64,000 nt of DNA from Arcobacter ellisii. GTDB taxonomy: Bacteria; Campylobacterota; Campylobacteria; Campylobacterales; Arcobacteraceae. This document shows, piece after piece, positions 51,834 to 60,043 of this stretch. The notes beneath the pieces were generated by a model. The model was not told the origin of the DNA, searched no databases, and saw only the letters and a program-made list of their open reading frames with translations. Position 1 is the first letter of the stretch, and each line of letters opens with the position of its first letter. The translations under genes and the position numbers were made by a program. The DNA is taken from the NCBI RefSeq assembly GCF_003544915.1, contig NZ_CP032097.1:1054001-1118000 (forward strand), written 5' to 3'.

Positions 51834-53627
51834 TCACTTTTGTGTTGTCTCTGTAGGAACAGTGATATATCCTAAATCATATAACTTATCATAGATTTTA
51901 CTAGCAATATCTCCTGCTGCTTCTCCTCCATGTCCTCCATGTTCTTCTATAACAGTTACAACGTATTGAGGATTTTCAAATGGACCATAAGTTGTAATCC
52001 AAGCGTGTGACCTTTGGAAATATTTTAATTCACTCTCTTTCATCCTAACTTTTTCAGATTGAGGAATAGATACAACTTGTGCTGTTCCCGTTTTTGAAGC
52101 AATTGCAATTTTTGAATTTATATGTCTACTTGCAGTTCCTTTTGGAGCATAAGAAACATCATACATACCTTTTCTCATAACATCTAAATATTTAGCTGGG
52201 ATATCAACTTCTTTTGGTTCTTCATAATTTGCTTTAAAAAAGTGAGGTTTTGGAAGTTTACCGGTTGCTATATATGCTGTATATCTTGCTACTTGTAAAG
52301 GAGTTACAAGCATATTTCCTTGACCAATAGATGTAATTACAGTTTCTCCCACATACCAAGGTTGATTAAATCTTTTCTCTTTCCACTCTTTATTTGGATT
52401 TACTCCCACAAATTCATTTATTTGATCTACTCCAGTAACTTGTCCAAAACCTAATTTATCTAAGGTATGAGATATTTTATTTATCCCCATTTTTAGACTT
52501 CCTTTGTAAAAGAAGTCATCACAACTCTCTGCAATAGCTTTTCTAAAGTTCACACTTCCATGTCCAGTTGATTTCCAGCATCTAAAATTTCTATTTCCAA
52601 TAGGTAAAGAACCAGAGCAATTTATTGTGTAATTTTCTCCAATACCATTTTCTAAAAATGATAATCCAACACCCATTTTTATAACAGAACCAGGAGGATA
52701 TAAACCATTTATGATTTTATTTGTAAAAGGATGATTAAAATCATTTCTCATCTCATTCCACTCTTTTACAGAAATTCCTCTTGCAAAAATATTATTATCA
52801 AATTCAGGAAAAGATGCAGCAGCAAGCATTTCCCCATTTCGTGCATCCATTACAATAACAGCACCACTTTTTCCTGTAAATATTTCTTGAATATATTTTT
52901 GTAGTTTTACATCAAGTGAGATTCTAATATTATTATCAATTGAAGCCTCTTTTTCATAAAGAACTTCAATCTCTTTATTTAAGGCATTAACTTTTACATC
53001 TTTGAAACCCATTTCACCTTGAAGTTTTGAGTTATAAACTTTTTCTAAACCATTTTTCCCAATGATTCCATTGTAAGAAGATAATTCATTGTTTAAAATA
53101 TCAAGTTTTGAAGCTTTCCCTACATAACCAATAATATGTGAAGCTACCTCTTTTTGGGGATAAGCTCTTTTTGATGAAGATTCAATTTTTATATCATCTT
53201 CAGAAGCTAAGATTGTATATTTTGGGAAAAATTCATCATAAGGAATATAATCAATAACCTGAATAAAATCATGATTATATGATGAATCATTCTTTTTATA
53301 CTCTTTTATTAGTTTATCTTTTTCATATTCAGGAAGATGTTTTACAATTGTGTCAATTATTTTTTCTAGGTGTTCTTTATTTTTATAAGAACTTAAATGA
53401 GGTTTTACTAAAACAGAAAATCCCATTTCATTGATAGCTAATTTTTCACCATTTCTATCTTCGATAACTCCACGAACTGGAATTTTATTTATTCTATTAA
53501 TATAATTATTTTTTGATAACTCTTCATAATATGTGTTTGATTTTATACTTAAAAAATATACCCTTGATAAAAGAGTAATTCCAATACCTAAAATAATTAA
53601 AAAAACTATATTTAATCTTATGTTCAA
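51834..53627 (-). CDS. mrdA: penicillin-binding protein 2
   Basis: 597 aa. One N-terminal membrane anchor, a dimerisation domain (RGVIEDRNGEKLAINEMGFSV, IIGYVGKAS), and a transpeptidase domain with SxxK in PPGSVIKMG, SxN as ESCDDFFY and KTG in IASKTGTAQ. SHAWITTYGPF and EEHGGHGGEAAG follow. Elongation-specific class B PBP. Its ATGA overlaps the end of the MreD-like gene. Confidence 0.95.
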   Translation of the reverse strand: MNIRLNIVFLIILGIGITLLSRVYFLSIKSNTYYEELSKNNYINRINKIPVRGVIEDRNGEKLAINEMGFSVLVKPHLSSYKNKEHLEKIIDTIVKHLPEYEKDKLIKEYKKNDSSYNHDFIQVIDYIPYDEFFPKYTILASEDDIKIESSSKRAYPQKEVASHIIGYVGKASKLDILNNELSSYNGIIGKNGLEKVYNSKLQGEMGFKDVKVNALNKEIEVLYEKEASIDNNIRISLDVKLQKYIQEIFTGKSGAVIVMDARNGEMLAAASFPEFDNNIFARGISVKEWNEMRNDFNHPFTNKIINGLYPPGSVIKMGVGLSFLENGIGENYTINCSGSLPIGNRNFRCWKSTGHGSVNFRKAIAESCDDFFYKGSLKMGINKISHTLDKLGFGQVTGVDQINEFVGVNPNKEWKEKRFNQPWYVGETVITSIGQGNMLVTPLQVARYTAYIATGKLPKPHFFKANYEEPKEVDIPAKYLDVMRKGMYDVSYAPKGTASRHINSKIAIASKTGTAQVVSIPQSEKVRMKESELKYFQRSHAWITTYGPFENPQYVVTVIEEHGGHGGEAAGDIASKIYDKLYDLGYITVPTETTQK

Positions 53628-54064
53628 AGAAATACTCCAAAAAATAATAAATCAATTATTAAATTTACAATTAGTGATAAAAATATTCTTTCATCCATTC
53701 CAAATGATAAAGCCCACATAATCGTTAAACCTATATAGAAAAACATTATGTATATATAGCTGTTTATTAAATTAAATGAAGTTGAATTATCGACTTTTGG
53801 AAGAATAAAAATATATATAAATAAAGATAAAAGACTCAATGAAAAAGGTTTTAAACCACTATTAATTTCAATAAATAAAAAAGCTAAAATAACTAAAGCA
53901 AGTGAATATAAATATCTTTTTCTAAGACATCTATAAAATGCTGTAAATATAATACCAGAAAGCATAATAAGTAAAAAATGTATAGAAGCAATAGTATTTA
54001 TAGTAATTGCAATTATTAATACAATAAATAAAAAAAGTGGATTATCTAAATTGTTTCTTGTCAT
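53624..54064 (-). CDS. MreD-like membrane protein
   Basis: 146 aa with five or six hydrophobic segments (LFLFIVLIIAITINTIASI, LYSLALVILAFLFIEI). No strong motif, but directly upstream of and overlapping mrdA, the place where mreD stands in many bacteria, and of MreD-like size. The name is therefore based mainly on context. Confidence 0.6.
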   Translation of the reverse strand: MTRNNLDNPLFLFIVLIIAITINTIASIHFLLIMLSGIIFTAFYRCLRKRYLYSLALVILAFLFIEINSGLKPFSLSLLSLFIYIFILPKVDNSTSFNLINSYIYIMFFYIGLTIMWALSFGMDERIFLSLIVNLIIDLLFFGVFL

Positions 54065-54095
54065 ATAATTTGTGCTTTAGTTTTGATTGAGTCAG

Positions 54096-54106
54096 GATTA
54101 TATTAT
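54096..54106 (-). promoter_or_regulatory. overlapping -10 boxes before the MreD-like gene
   Basis: TATAATATAAT on the minus strand, about 32 bp before the MreD-like ATG. It suggests mrdA can be transcribed independently of fliK. Confidence 0.4.
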
Positions 54107-54125
54107 AAAAACTCTTATACAAATC

Positions 54126-54449
54126 TCAAAGTTTATTTAGTGTTTTATCTTTTAGTTTTTCATCAATATCTTTTTTGTTATTTGATAAATCGTAAATAAA
54201 AGAAAATATCTCAGCAACTGCTCTATACATCGAACTTGGAATCTCTTTATCTATGTCAATTTGTGATAATAATTCTATTAAATCTTCATCTTTTTTTATT
54301 GGTATATTATTCTCTTTTGCAATTTTAATAATATTTGATGCTGTTTCACCTTTTCCTTTTGCAGTTATTTTTGGAGCATTATCTTTTTCTATATCATATT
54401 TAAGTGCAACAGCTTTTTGGGTTAAATTTTTATTTATATTTTCTTGCAT
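54126..54449 (-). CDS. FlhB C-terminal-domain-like protein (FhlB type)
   Basis: 107 aa. It corresponds to the cytoplasmic domain of FlhB without its membrane part: AVALKYDIEKDNAPKITAKG, GETASNIIKIAKENNIPI and MYRAVAEIFSFIYDL. The NPTH autocleavage motif of true FlhB is absent. Such stand-alone proteins can replace the cleaved FlhB domain in export switching. It follows fliK, its expected partner in hook-length control, by one base. Confidence 0.82.
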   Translation of the reverse strand: MQENINKNLTQKAVALKYDIEKDNAPKITAKGKGETASNIIKIAKENNIPIKKDEDLIELLSQIDIDKEIPSSMYRAVAEIFSFIYDLSNNKKDIDEKLKDKTLNKL

Positions 54450-54450
54450 T

Positions 54451-56115
54451 TTAAACTCTTATATCTATACCTGAACTAATATTTTGATTATAGGCATTGT
54501 TCATGTAAACTTGTGTTGGTTTATTTTCTTCTTTATTCTCTTCTTTCATATCAAGAAGTTTAATATTTACAGGAATTAAATCTACATTATTTAGTGCTAT
54601 TTTTAGTTTTTGCATATTGTCTCTAATTGCAACTTTGAAATGTTCCCTTTGTGCATAAACTGTTAAATCAAGTTTATTTTTATCATATAAAGCAAGCATT
54701 AAATCAACTTTCCCAAAATCTTTTAAAGTAAGATTTATTTGACAAAAAAACTTCTCTTCTTCAGTTTTTTTCATACTTATATTTCCATCTTCTAACATTT
54801 CCCAAAAGAATGGAAGATAAACATAGTTTGAATTAGAAGTTAAAGAAGTTAGTTGTTGATACTCAATTTGAGTTAATAATTTATCCACTTGTTTAGCTAA
54901 ATCTTGTGATTTTGGGTCAGTTTTAGAAGCTAATTCATCTTGCATTTGTAATAAAACAGATTTCATATCATCACTAATTTTTGCTTCATTTTTTGGATTA
55001 TTTATCATATCTTGAATTAGGTGTTCAACTTTATCTACCAATTTTGTTAGATGATTTTGTATATTAAAATTTTGTGGATTTAAACTCTCTAAATTCTCTT
55101 TTAAACTATTTAAAAGTGGAGTTAAGTTTGAAGCAAAATTATTAGAAAAGGTGCTTAAATTATTATTTGAAAAAAAAGTTTGTAAACTATCTGCTTTTGT
55201 AAATAAATCGGGCATTTTTAATAGATTATCAATTATTGGTAAAATATTTTTATTTTGTAAAATAGGATTTTGAATAATCTCATTTTTAATTTGAACTAAT
55301 AACTCTTTTGTCTGTAAATTAATATTCTCTTTTATCAAAGGGTTTACGATCTCTTTTGTTTGAGCAGTTTGTACAGTCGTTAACTCTTTTTGTGGTAAAT
55401 TTTGTGTGTTTTCTATCTTTGATTCAATTAAACTACCACTATTTATAAAATCTTTTAATTGAGTTGTTAGATTTGACAAATTTTGTGTTTGAGTTGGTGT
55501 TAAAGAACTATTCAAATTTTGTAAAGCTGTAGTTAAGGATTTTAGATTATTACTAAACTCTTGATTATTTGTGGTATTTTGAGTTGTTATTGGTGTTTGT
55601 AAAAGTTTATTTATAAGTTCATTTACCTGTTTTGCTTGGGGAGTATTTATATCTTTTACCAAGTTTTGTATTTGAGTTAAAATATTTTCAAGTTTTGTAT
55701 TTGAATTTAAAGATAGTTTAGATTCTAAAAAAACACCTGAATTTTTTAGTTGTTCTTTTAGTGTATTTGCATCCATATCTTTTATATTTTTTAAAAAATT
55801 CTCAATTAAAGGTTTGAATTTTTGTAAGTTTTCATCCCCTGAAATATTTTCAAGTAAATTTGATAAATTGTTAGAGACATTTCCCAAATCTTTAAAAATA
55901 TTTGAGTTTTTTAAAATATTTTCAATTGTTGTATTTGATTTTGTTCCATTTTTTATATTGTCAAATAACTCTTTTAATACATCATTTACTGATGTTGAAT
56001 TGTTTTTAATCATCTGTTCTAAGCTTTTTGTATCAGCTTCTTTTAGAACATCTTTTAAAACCTTATTATCATTTGGCAAAAGTATATTTAATAAAGTGTT
56101 ATTTGAAACTATCAT
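54451..56115 (-). CDS. FliK-like flagellar hook-length control protein
   Basis: 554 aa from ATG 56115; the ATG at 56130 would lie in the -10 box. A long asparagine/leucine/glutamine-rich region with many short amphipathic helices (about 1-420). The C-terminal domain has NLTLKDFGKVDLMLALYDKN and LKIALNNVDLIPVNIKLLD, matching the Flg_hook/FliK C-terminal fold. Sets hook length with the FlhB domain, here encoded next. Divergent from the Tat-exported protein. Confidence 0.75.
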   Translation of the reverse strand: MIVSNNTLLNILLPNDNKVLKDVLKEADTKSLEQMIKNNSTSVNDVLKELFDNIKNGTKSNTTIENILKNSNIFKDLGNVSNNLSNLLENISGDENLQKFKPLIENFLKNIKDMDANTLKEQLKNSGVFLESKLSLNSNTKLENILTQIQNLVKDINTPQAKQVNELINKLLQTPITTQNTTNNQEFSNNLKSLTTALQNLNSSLTPTQTQNLSNLTTQLKDFINSGSLIESKIENTQNLPQKELTTVQTAQTKEIVNPLIKENINLQTKELLVQIKNEIIQNPILQNKNILPIIDNLLKMPDLFTKADSLQTFFSNNNLSTFSNNFASNLTPLLNSLKENLESLNPQNFNIQNHLTKLVDKVEHLIQDMINNPKNEAKISDDMKSVLLQMQDELASKTDPKSQDLAKQVDKLLTQIEYQQLTSLTSNSNYVYLPFFWEMLEDGNISMKKTEEEKFFCQINLTLKDFGKVDLMLALYDKNKLDLTVYAQREHFKVAIRDNMQKLKIALNNVDLIPVNIKLLDMKEENKEENKPTQVYMNNAYNQNISSGIDIRV

Positions 56116-56117
56116 AC

Positions 56118-56169
56118 AAAAGTATAACATATCTACATATTATCTACACATTTTTTTAGTTATACTTTT
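56118..56169. promoter_or_regulatory. symmetric divergent promoters, both apparently leaderless
   Basis: AAAAGTATAAC (56118-56128) and its exact reverse complement (56159-56169) each carry a -10 TATACT, one per direction. Each ATG (56115 minus, 56173 plus) begins five or six bases after its -10, so transcripts would start at the AUG. Neither gene has a ribosome site. Between them TATCTACA or ATCTACA occurs twice. Confidence 0.5.
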
Positions 56170-56172
56170 TTT

Positions 56173-56667
56173 ATGAAAAGAAGAAACTTTATAAAATTTA
56201 GTGCTACTTTAGCACTTTTATTCTCATCAAATGTTGCAATAGCAAGAACTATTTCAAAAGAAAAATTAGTAATTTTAGATGAAATTTTTAATATTATTTT
56301 CCCAAAAACTTCTACAATGCCAAGTGCAAAAGAGTTTAAAGCTTTAAATTATTTAGTTCAAAATATTTCCCATAAAACTTTTGATGATGATGACAAAGTT
56401 TTGATTGTCGATGGAACAAAAGATTTTAGCGAGAGTTTTCCAGAGTTTTTAACTCTAAAAGATGAAGAAAAAAAAGAGTTGATTTTTAGAATTATAAAAA
56501 GTAGTTCTTATGCAAAATCTTGGATTTCAAAACTTACATATTATGGAATTGAAGCTATGTTTAGTGACCCAATTTATGGTGGAAATTTTGAACAAATTGG
56601 CTGGAATAGTGTAAAACATAATATTGGTTATCCAAGACCTTTAAAAACCTATGGACAAAAAATATGA
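56173..56667 (+). CDS. gluconate 2-dehydrogenase subunit 3-like protein (Tat signal)
   Basis: 164 aa. MKRRNFIKFSATLALLF is a twin-arginine signal, so the folded complex is exported to the periplasm. The body (ILDEIFNIIFPKTSTMPSAKEF, TYYGIEAMFSDPIYGGN) matches the small gamma subunit of membrane GMC dehydrogenases. It presumably carries the FAD subunit, encoded immediately downstream with an ATGA overlap, through the Tat system. No cytochrome c subunit is adjacent. Confidence 0.83.
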   Translation: MKRRNFIKFSATLALLFSSNVAIARTISKEKLVILDEIFNIIFPKTSTMPSAKEFKALNYLVQNISHKTFDDDDKVLIVDGTKDFSESFPEFLTLKDEEKKELIFRIIKSSSYAKSWISKLTYYGIEAMFSDPIYGGNFEQIGWNSVKHNIGYPRPLKTYGQKI

Positions 56668-58319
56668 TATATGATGTTTGTGTAGTTGGAAGTGGAGCAG
56701 GTGCTGGTCCTATAATTTATGAATTAAGTCGTGCAGGTTTAAAAGTTTGTGTTTTGGAAAAAGGCGACATTTACAATGAAAAAGATTTTTCAAAAGATGA
56801 AATTGTTGTACGCCGTGATATTTATACACCAAATTTAAAAGAAGAGTATCACACTATTGAAGAGTTTGTAGATGGTTCTTGGGAAAAATTTCCAACTTAT
56901 GAAACTGGTTGGAGTTTTTGGAATGGTTCAATTCTTGGTGGTTCTTCAAATTTTATGAGTGGATATTTTCACAGACTCAAACCAAATGATTTTAAACTAG
57001 CTTCAACTTATGAAGTTCCCCAAGATTCAAATATCGTAGATTGGCCAATAAGTTATGAAGATTTAGAGCCATATTATACAAAGGTTGAAGAAGTTGTTGG
57101 AGTTTCAGGAAAGGTTCAAAAATATGCTTTTTTAGAGCCAAGAAGTACAAAAGATTTTATTTATCCACCATTAAATGAAAATAAAATAGTTGATTTGATT
57201 GATAAGGCTTGTTTGGATTTAAACTATACAAGTATAAAAACTCCAAGAGCAATTATTTCAAAACAAAAAGATGATAGAAATCCTTGTTATTACTCAAATT
57301 ATTGTGGTTCTTATGCTTGTTCTAGTGGAGCAAAAGGAAGTTCAAGGGCAAGTTTAATAAAAGATGCACTAAAAACTAACAATGTTGAAATATTAGCAAA
57401 CTCTTTTGTCATAAAACTAAATACAGATAAAAATAAAAAAATAAAAAGCGCCACATATTTAACAAAAAATGGAACTAAAAAAGAGGTTTTTGCAAAACTT
57501 TTTGTTTTAGCAGCTCAAGCTGTTGAAACTTCAAGGCTTTTATTAAATTCAAAAGATGAAAACTTTCCAAATGGAGTTGCAAACAATAGTGGAAATGTAG
57601 GTAAAAACTTCCTTTCAACAAGTGGTGGAATAATAAGTGCTACATTTGATGAATCACATCTTCCTTTAAAAGATTTACACGCATCAGGACTTTTTGTTAA
57701 TAGGTCGATTATGGATTGGTATTATACAAAAGAGTTCAAAGGTGGAGTTATTGATGTACTTTTTGAACATCAAAATCCAATAAGAAGAGCTTCAAGTTTA
57801 AGATGGGATGAAAATGCAGATTTAAGAATAGGGGAAGAGTTACAAAACTCTATTTTTGAAACCTTTACAAAAACAAGAACTTTAAATATGGAAATATTCC
57901 TTGATTGGACGCCAACTGATAATTCATTTATAAGTGTTGATGAAAAATATAAAGATAAATATGGCATCCCTGTTGCAAATATACGAATTGGAAGTCATGA
58001 AAGAGATTTAAAAATAGCAAATTTCGTAAAAGAAAAAGCAGTTAAAGTTTTTGAAAAAATGGGTGGTAAAAATATAGTTTCTGATATCTCAGCACTTCCA
58101 TCTTCAAATTTACAAGCTGGTGGTTGTAGATTTGGAGATAATCCAAAAATTTCAGTTTTAAATAAAAATTGTCAAGCTCACGAAGTTTCAAATCTATTTG
58201 TAACAGATGGAAGTTTTATGCCAACAGGTGGAAGTGTTCCTTATACTTTTACAATTTATGCAAATTCCTTTAGAGTTGCAGATTTTTTAAAAGATAATTA
58301 TAAAAAGATAATAAATTAA
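56664..58319 (+). CDS. GMC-family FAD oxidoreductase (sugar/alcohol dehydrogenase-like)
   Basis: 551 aa. FAD-binding start CVVGSGAGAGPIIYELSRAG, GSILGGSSNFMSGYFHRL and C-terminal LFVTDGSFMPTGGSVPYTFT are GMC hallmarks. A cysteine group (NPCYYSNYCGSYACSSGAKG) may bind a 3Fe-4S cluster, as in FAD-dependent glucose dehydrogenase. Has no signal of its own; probably exported with the gamma subunit. Substrate unknown. Confidence 0.9.
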   Translation: MIYDVCVVGSGAGAGPIIYELSRAGLKVCVLEKGDIYNEKDFSKDEIVVRRDIYTPNLKEEYHTIEEFVDGSWEKFPTYETGWSFWNGSILGGSSNFMSGYFHRLKPNDFKLASTYEVPQDSNIVDWPISYEDLEPYYTKVEEVVGVSGKVQKYAFLEPRSTKDFIYPPLNENKIVDLIDKACLDLNYTSIKTPRAIISKQKDDRNPCYYSNYCGSYACSSGAKGSSRASLIKDALKTNNVEILANSFVIKLNTDKNKKIKSATYLTKNGTKKEVFAKLFVLAAQAVETSRLLLNSKDENFPNGVANNSGNVGKNFLSTSGGIISATFDESHLPLKDLHASGLFVNRSIMDWYYTKEFKGGVIDVLFEHQNPIRRASSLRWDENADLRIGEELQNSIFETFTKTRTLNMEIFLDWTPTDNSFISVDEKYKDKYGIPVANIRIGSHERDLKIANFVKEKAVKVFEKMGGKNIVSDISALPSSNLQAGGCRFGDNPKISVLNKNCQAHEVSNLFVTDGSFMPTGGSVPYTFTIYANSFRVADFLKDNYKKIIN

Positions 58320-58379
58320 ATCATTTTTTAATAAAAACTTCGCTAAATTGCACCTTTTAATTGTAAAGAGGAAATATTA

Positions 58380-59243
58380 GTGAAAAAAATAATAATAGTA
58401 ATATCAACTTTAGTCTTAAGTTTATTTAGTGATGATTATATTCCTTTAAGTAATCTATCAGATAAACAAAAAGAGGAATACAACTTTATAAATAAAAATA
58501 GTATAGAAAAAATTGAAGAAGATAGTTATAAAAAAGTTAAAGATATAAAAATTTTAAATAATCAAACTAAAGAAGAAAAACAAGAACTATCAAAACCAAT
58601 AAATAATGAATTTGTTAAAGAATATAAAAAAGATAATATTTTAAAAGATGAGAGAAAAATAAGCCAAAATAGTTTTAGTGAAGATTTTTCAATAATTCCA
58701 AAAATTTCATATATGAATGTTTCAACAGATATTGAAAAAGAGAGTATAGAAAAAACACATGAAGTTATACCTGAGATTTTGTTTACTTATAAAAATCATA
58801 ATTTAAAATTTGATTATTTAAGTTCAAATGTAAAAACTAATTTATTATCTAATCTAAATTGGGCAGATTTTAATTTAGATACAAAATGGTATAGATTAGC
58901 ATATTTATATAGTTTTTATAATGTAAATATTGGACTTGCATATAATTATTTAGATATAAATTTTGGTTTATTAGGAATAAATGCTAAAGATAATCAAAAA
59001 TTTGCTTCTATTGAAGCTCACTTAAAAAATAGTGAAGATAATTTTATAGTTGAATATGGTGGATTTTATGGGAAAAATGATGATATAAAAAATGCCTATG
59101 AATATTATCTAACTTTAGGATATAAAATATTTAGTAATGATAATTTAATTTTCAATGCAGGCTATAAAAATAGAACAATTGAGGATAGCGATTTAAAAAT
59201 AGAGTATAAAGGTCCAATTATAGGAATTAGTAGTAAGTTTTAG
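58380..59243 (+). CDS. hypothetical exported protein, possible outer-membrane barrel
   Basis: 287 aa, GTG start with AGAGGAAA upstream. Signal peptide KKIIIVISTLVLSLFS. Residues 20-110 are charged and helical. From about 125 to the end alternating strands (ISYMNVSTDIEKE, IGLAYNYLDINFGLLGI, EYYLTLGYKIF) finish on phenylalanine (IGISSKF), typical of outer-membrane beta-barrels. I do not recognise the family. Confidence 0.6.
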   Translation: MKKIIIVISTLVLSLFSDDYIPLSNLSDKQKEEYNFINKNSIEKIEEDSYKKVKDIKILNNQTKEEKQELSKPINNEFVKEYKKDNILKDERKISQNSFSEDFSIIPKISYMNVSTDIEKESIEKTHEVIPEILFTYKNHNLKFDYLSSNVKTNLLSNLNWADFNLDTKWYRLAYLYSFYNVNIGLAYNYLDINFGLLGINAKDNQKFASIEAHLKNSEDNFIVEYGGFYGKNDDIKNAYEYYLTLGYKIFSNDNLIFNAGYKNRTIEDSDLKIEYKGPIIGISSKF

Positions 59244-59247
59244 TTTG

Positions 59248-59270
59248 AAATATTACAATTTGTAATATTT
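59248..59270. repeat. 23-bp perfect palindrome between the barrel gene and arsC-like gene
   Basis: Arms AAATATTACAA and exact complement around one base, just after the barrel gene stop and just before the promoter region of the arsC-like gene. Lacks a good T-run, so an operator is about as likely as a terminator. Confidence 0.5.
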
Positions 59271-59294
59271 ATCTTGTGTAAAAAAAGTTTTGGA

Positions 59295-59300
59295 TATAAT
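59295..59300 (+). promoter_or_regulatory. -10 box of the arsC-like gene
   Basis: TATAAT in GGATATAATAAAC, 30 bp before ATG 59331; TTGTGT at 59274 could serve as a weak -35. Confidence 0.45.
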
Positions 59301-59330
59301 AAACATTATTACGATAAAAAGGTTTATTTT

Positions 59331-59681
59331 ATGCAAAACATTAAAATCTGGCATAATCCAAAATGTTCAAAATCAAGAAATGCAATGACACTTTTAGAAG
59401 AAAAAGGTATAAGTGCTGATGTTGTAAAATATCTAGAAACAACACCTTCAAAAGAAGAGTTAAAAGATGTACTAAAAAAATTAAATATGAAAGCTAGTGA
59501 ACTATTAAGAACTGGTGAAGATATTTATAAAGAGTTAAATCTTAAAAATGTAAATGATGAAGAAAAACTTATAGAAATTATGGTTGAAAATCCTATTTTA
59601 ATTGAAAGACCAATTATTATAAAAGGCGATATTGCTGTTATTGCTAGACCAATTGAAAACTTGGAAGAACTACTTAAATGA
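59331..59681 (+). CDS. ArsC/Spx-family thioredoxin-fold reductase
   Basis: 116 aa from ATG 59331, which follows AAAAAGG; the longer frame from 59274 runs through the promoter. IKIWHNPKCSKSRNAMTLLEEKG carries the active Cys of the glutaredoxin-dependent arsenate reductase family. LLRTGEDIYKEL, PILIERPIIIKGD and IARPIENL complete it. Could be an arsenate reductase or a YfgD-type housekeeping homologue; no ars genes are near. Overlaps the next gene (ATGA). Confidence 0.88.
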   Translation: MQNIKIWHNPKCSKSRNAMTLLEEKGISADVVKYLETTPSKEELKDVLKKLNMKASELLRTGEDIYKELNLKNVNDEEKLIEIMVENPILIERPIIIKGDIAVIARPIENLEELLK

Positions 59682-60043
59682 CTTATGAACTAAACGAAAA
59701 ACAACAAAGAATTAAATATATCAGAGTTTTAGAAAAATTTTTTACAAGAACAATCTCTTTATTAAAATTAGAAAATTTTGATAAAGATTTATTTAAACAA
59801 AGAACTAAAAAAAATTATGATGATATGAAAAAAACTCAAGAAGTTGATTTATATTCAGAATATTATGCAGGATTAAAAGATTTTATAAATAAAACCATGT
59901 TTTATGTAGAAACACATACTGAATCTTTTGAAGAGGAAAGAGCAAATCTTTTAAAAGATGCAAATTTACTTCAAAAAGAAAAAAATAAAAGTAACTATAA
60001 AAAAGATAAACACAAAAAACAAACATTTAATGATGGCTATTAA
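59678..60043 (+). CDS. hypothetical protein, 121 aa
   Basis: A helical, charged protein with no motif I recognise. N-terminal half amphipathic helices (QRIKYIRVLEKFFTRTISLL), then a strongly lysine-rich C-terminus (KNKSNYKKDKHKKQ), suggesting nucleic acid contact. Tightly placed between the arsC-like gene (4-base overlap) and the RecD2-type helicase (TAATG, 1-base overlap). Co-translation with the helicase hints at a shared task, which is inference. Confidence 0.7.
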   Translation: MTYELNEKQQRIKYIRVLEKFFTRTISLLKLENFDKDLFKQRTKKNYDDMKKTQEVDLYSEYYAGLKDFINKTMFYVETHTESFEEERANLLKDANLLQKEKNKSNYKKDKHKKQTFNDGY

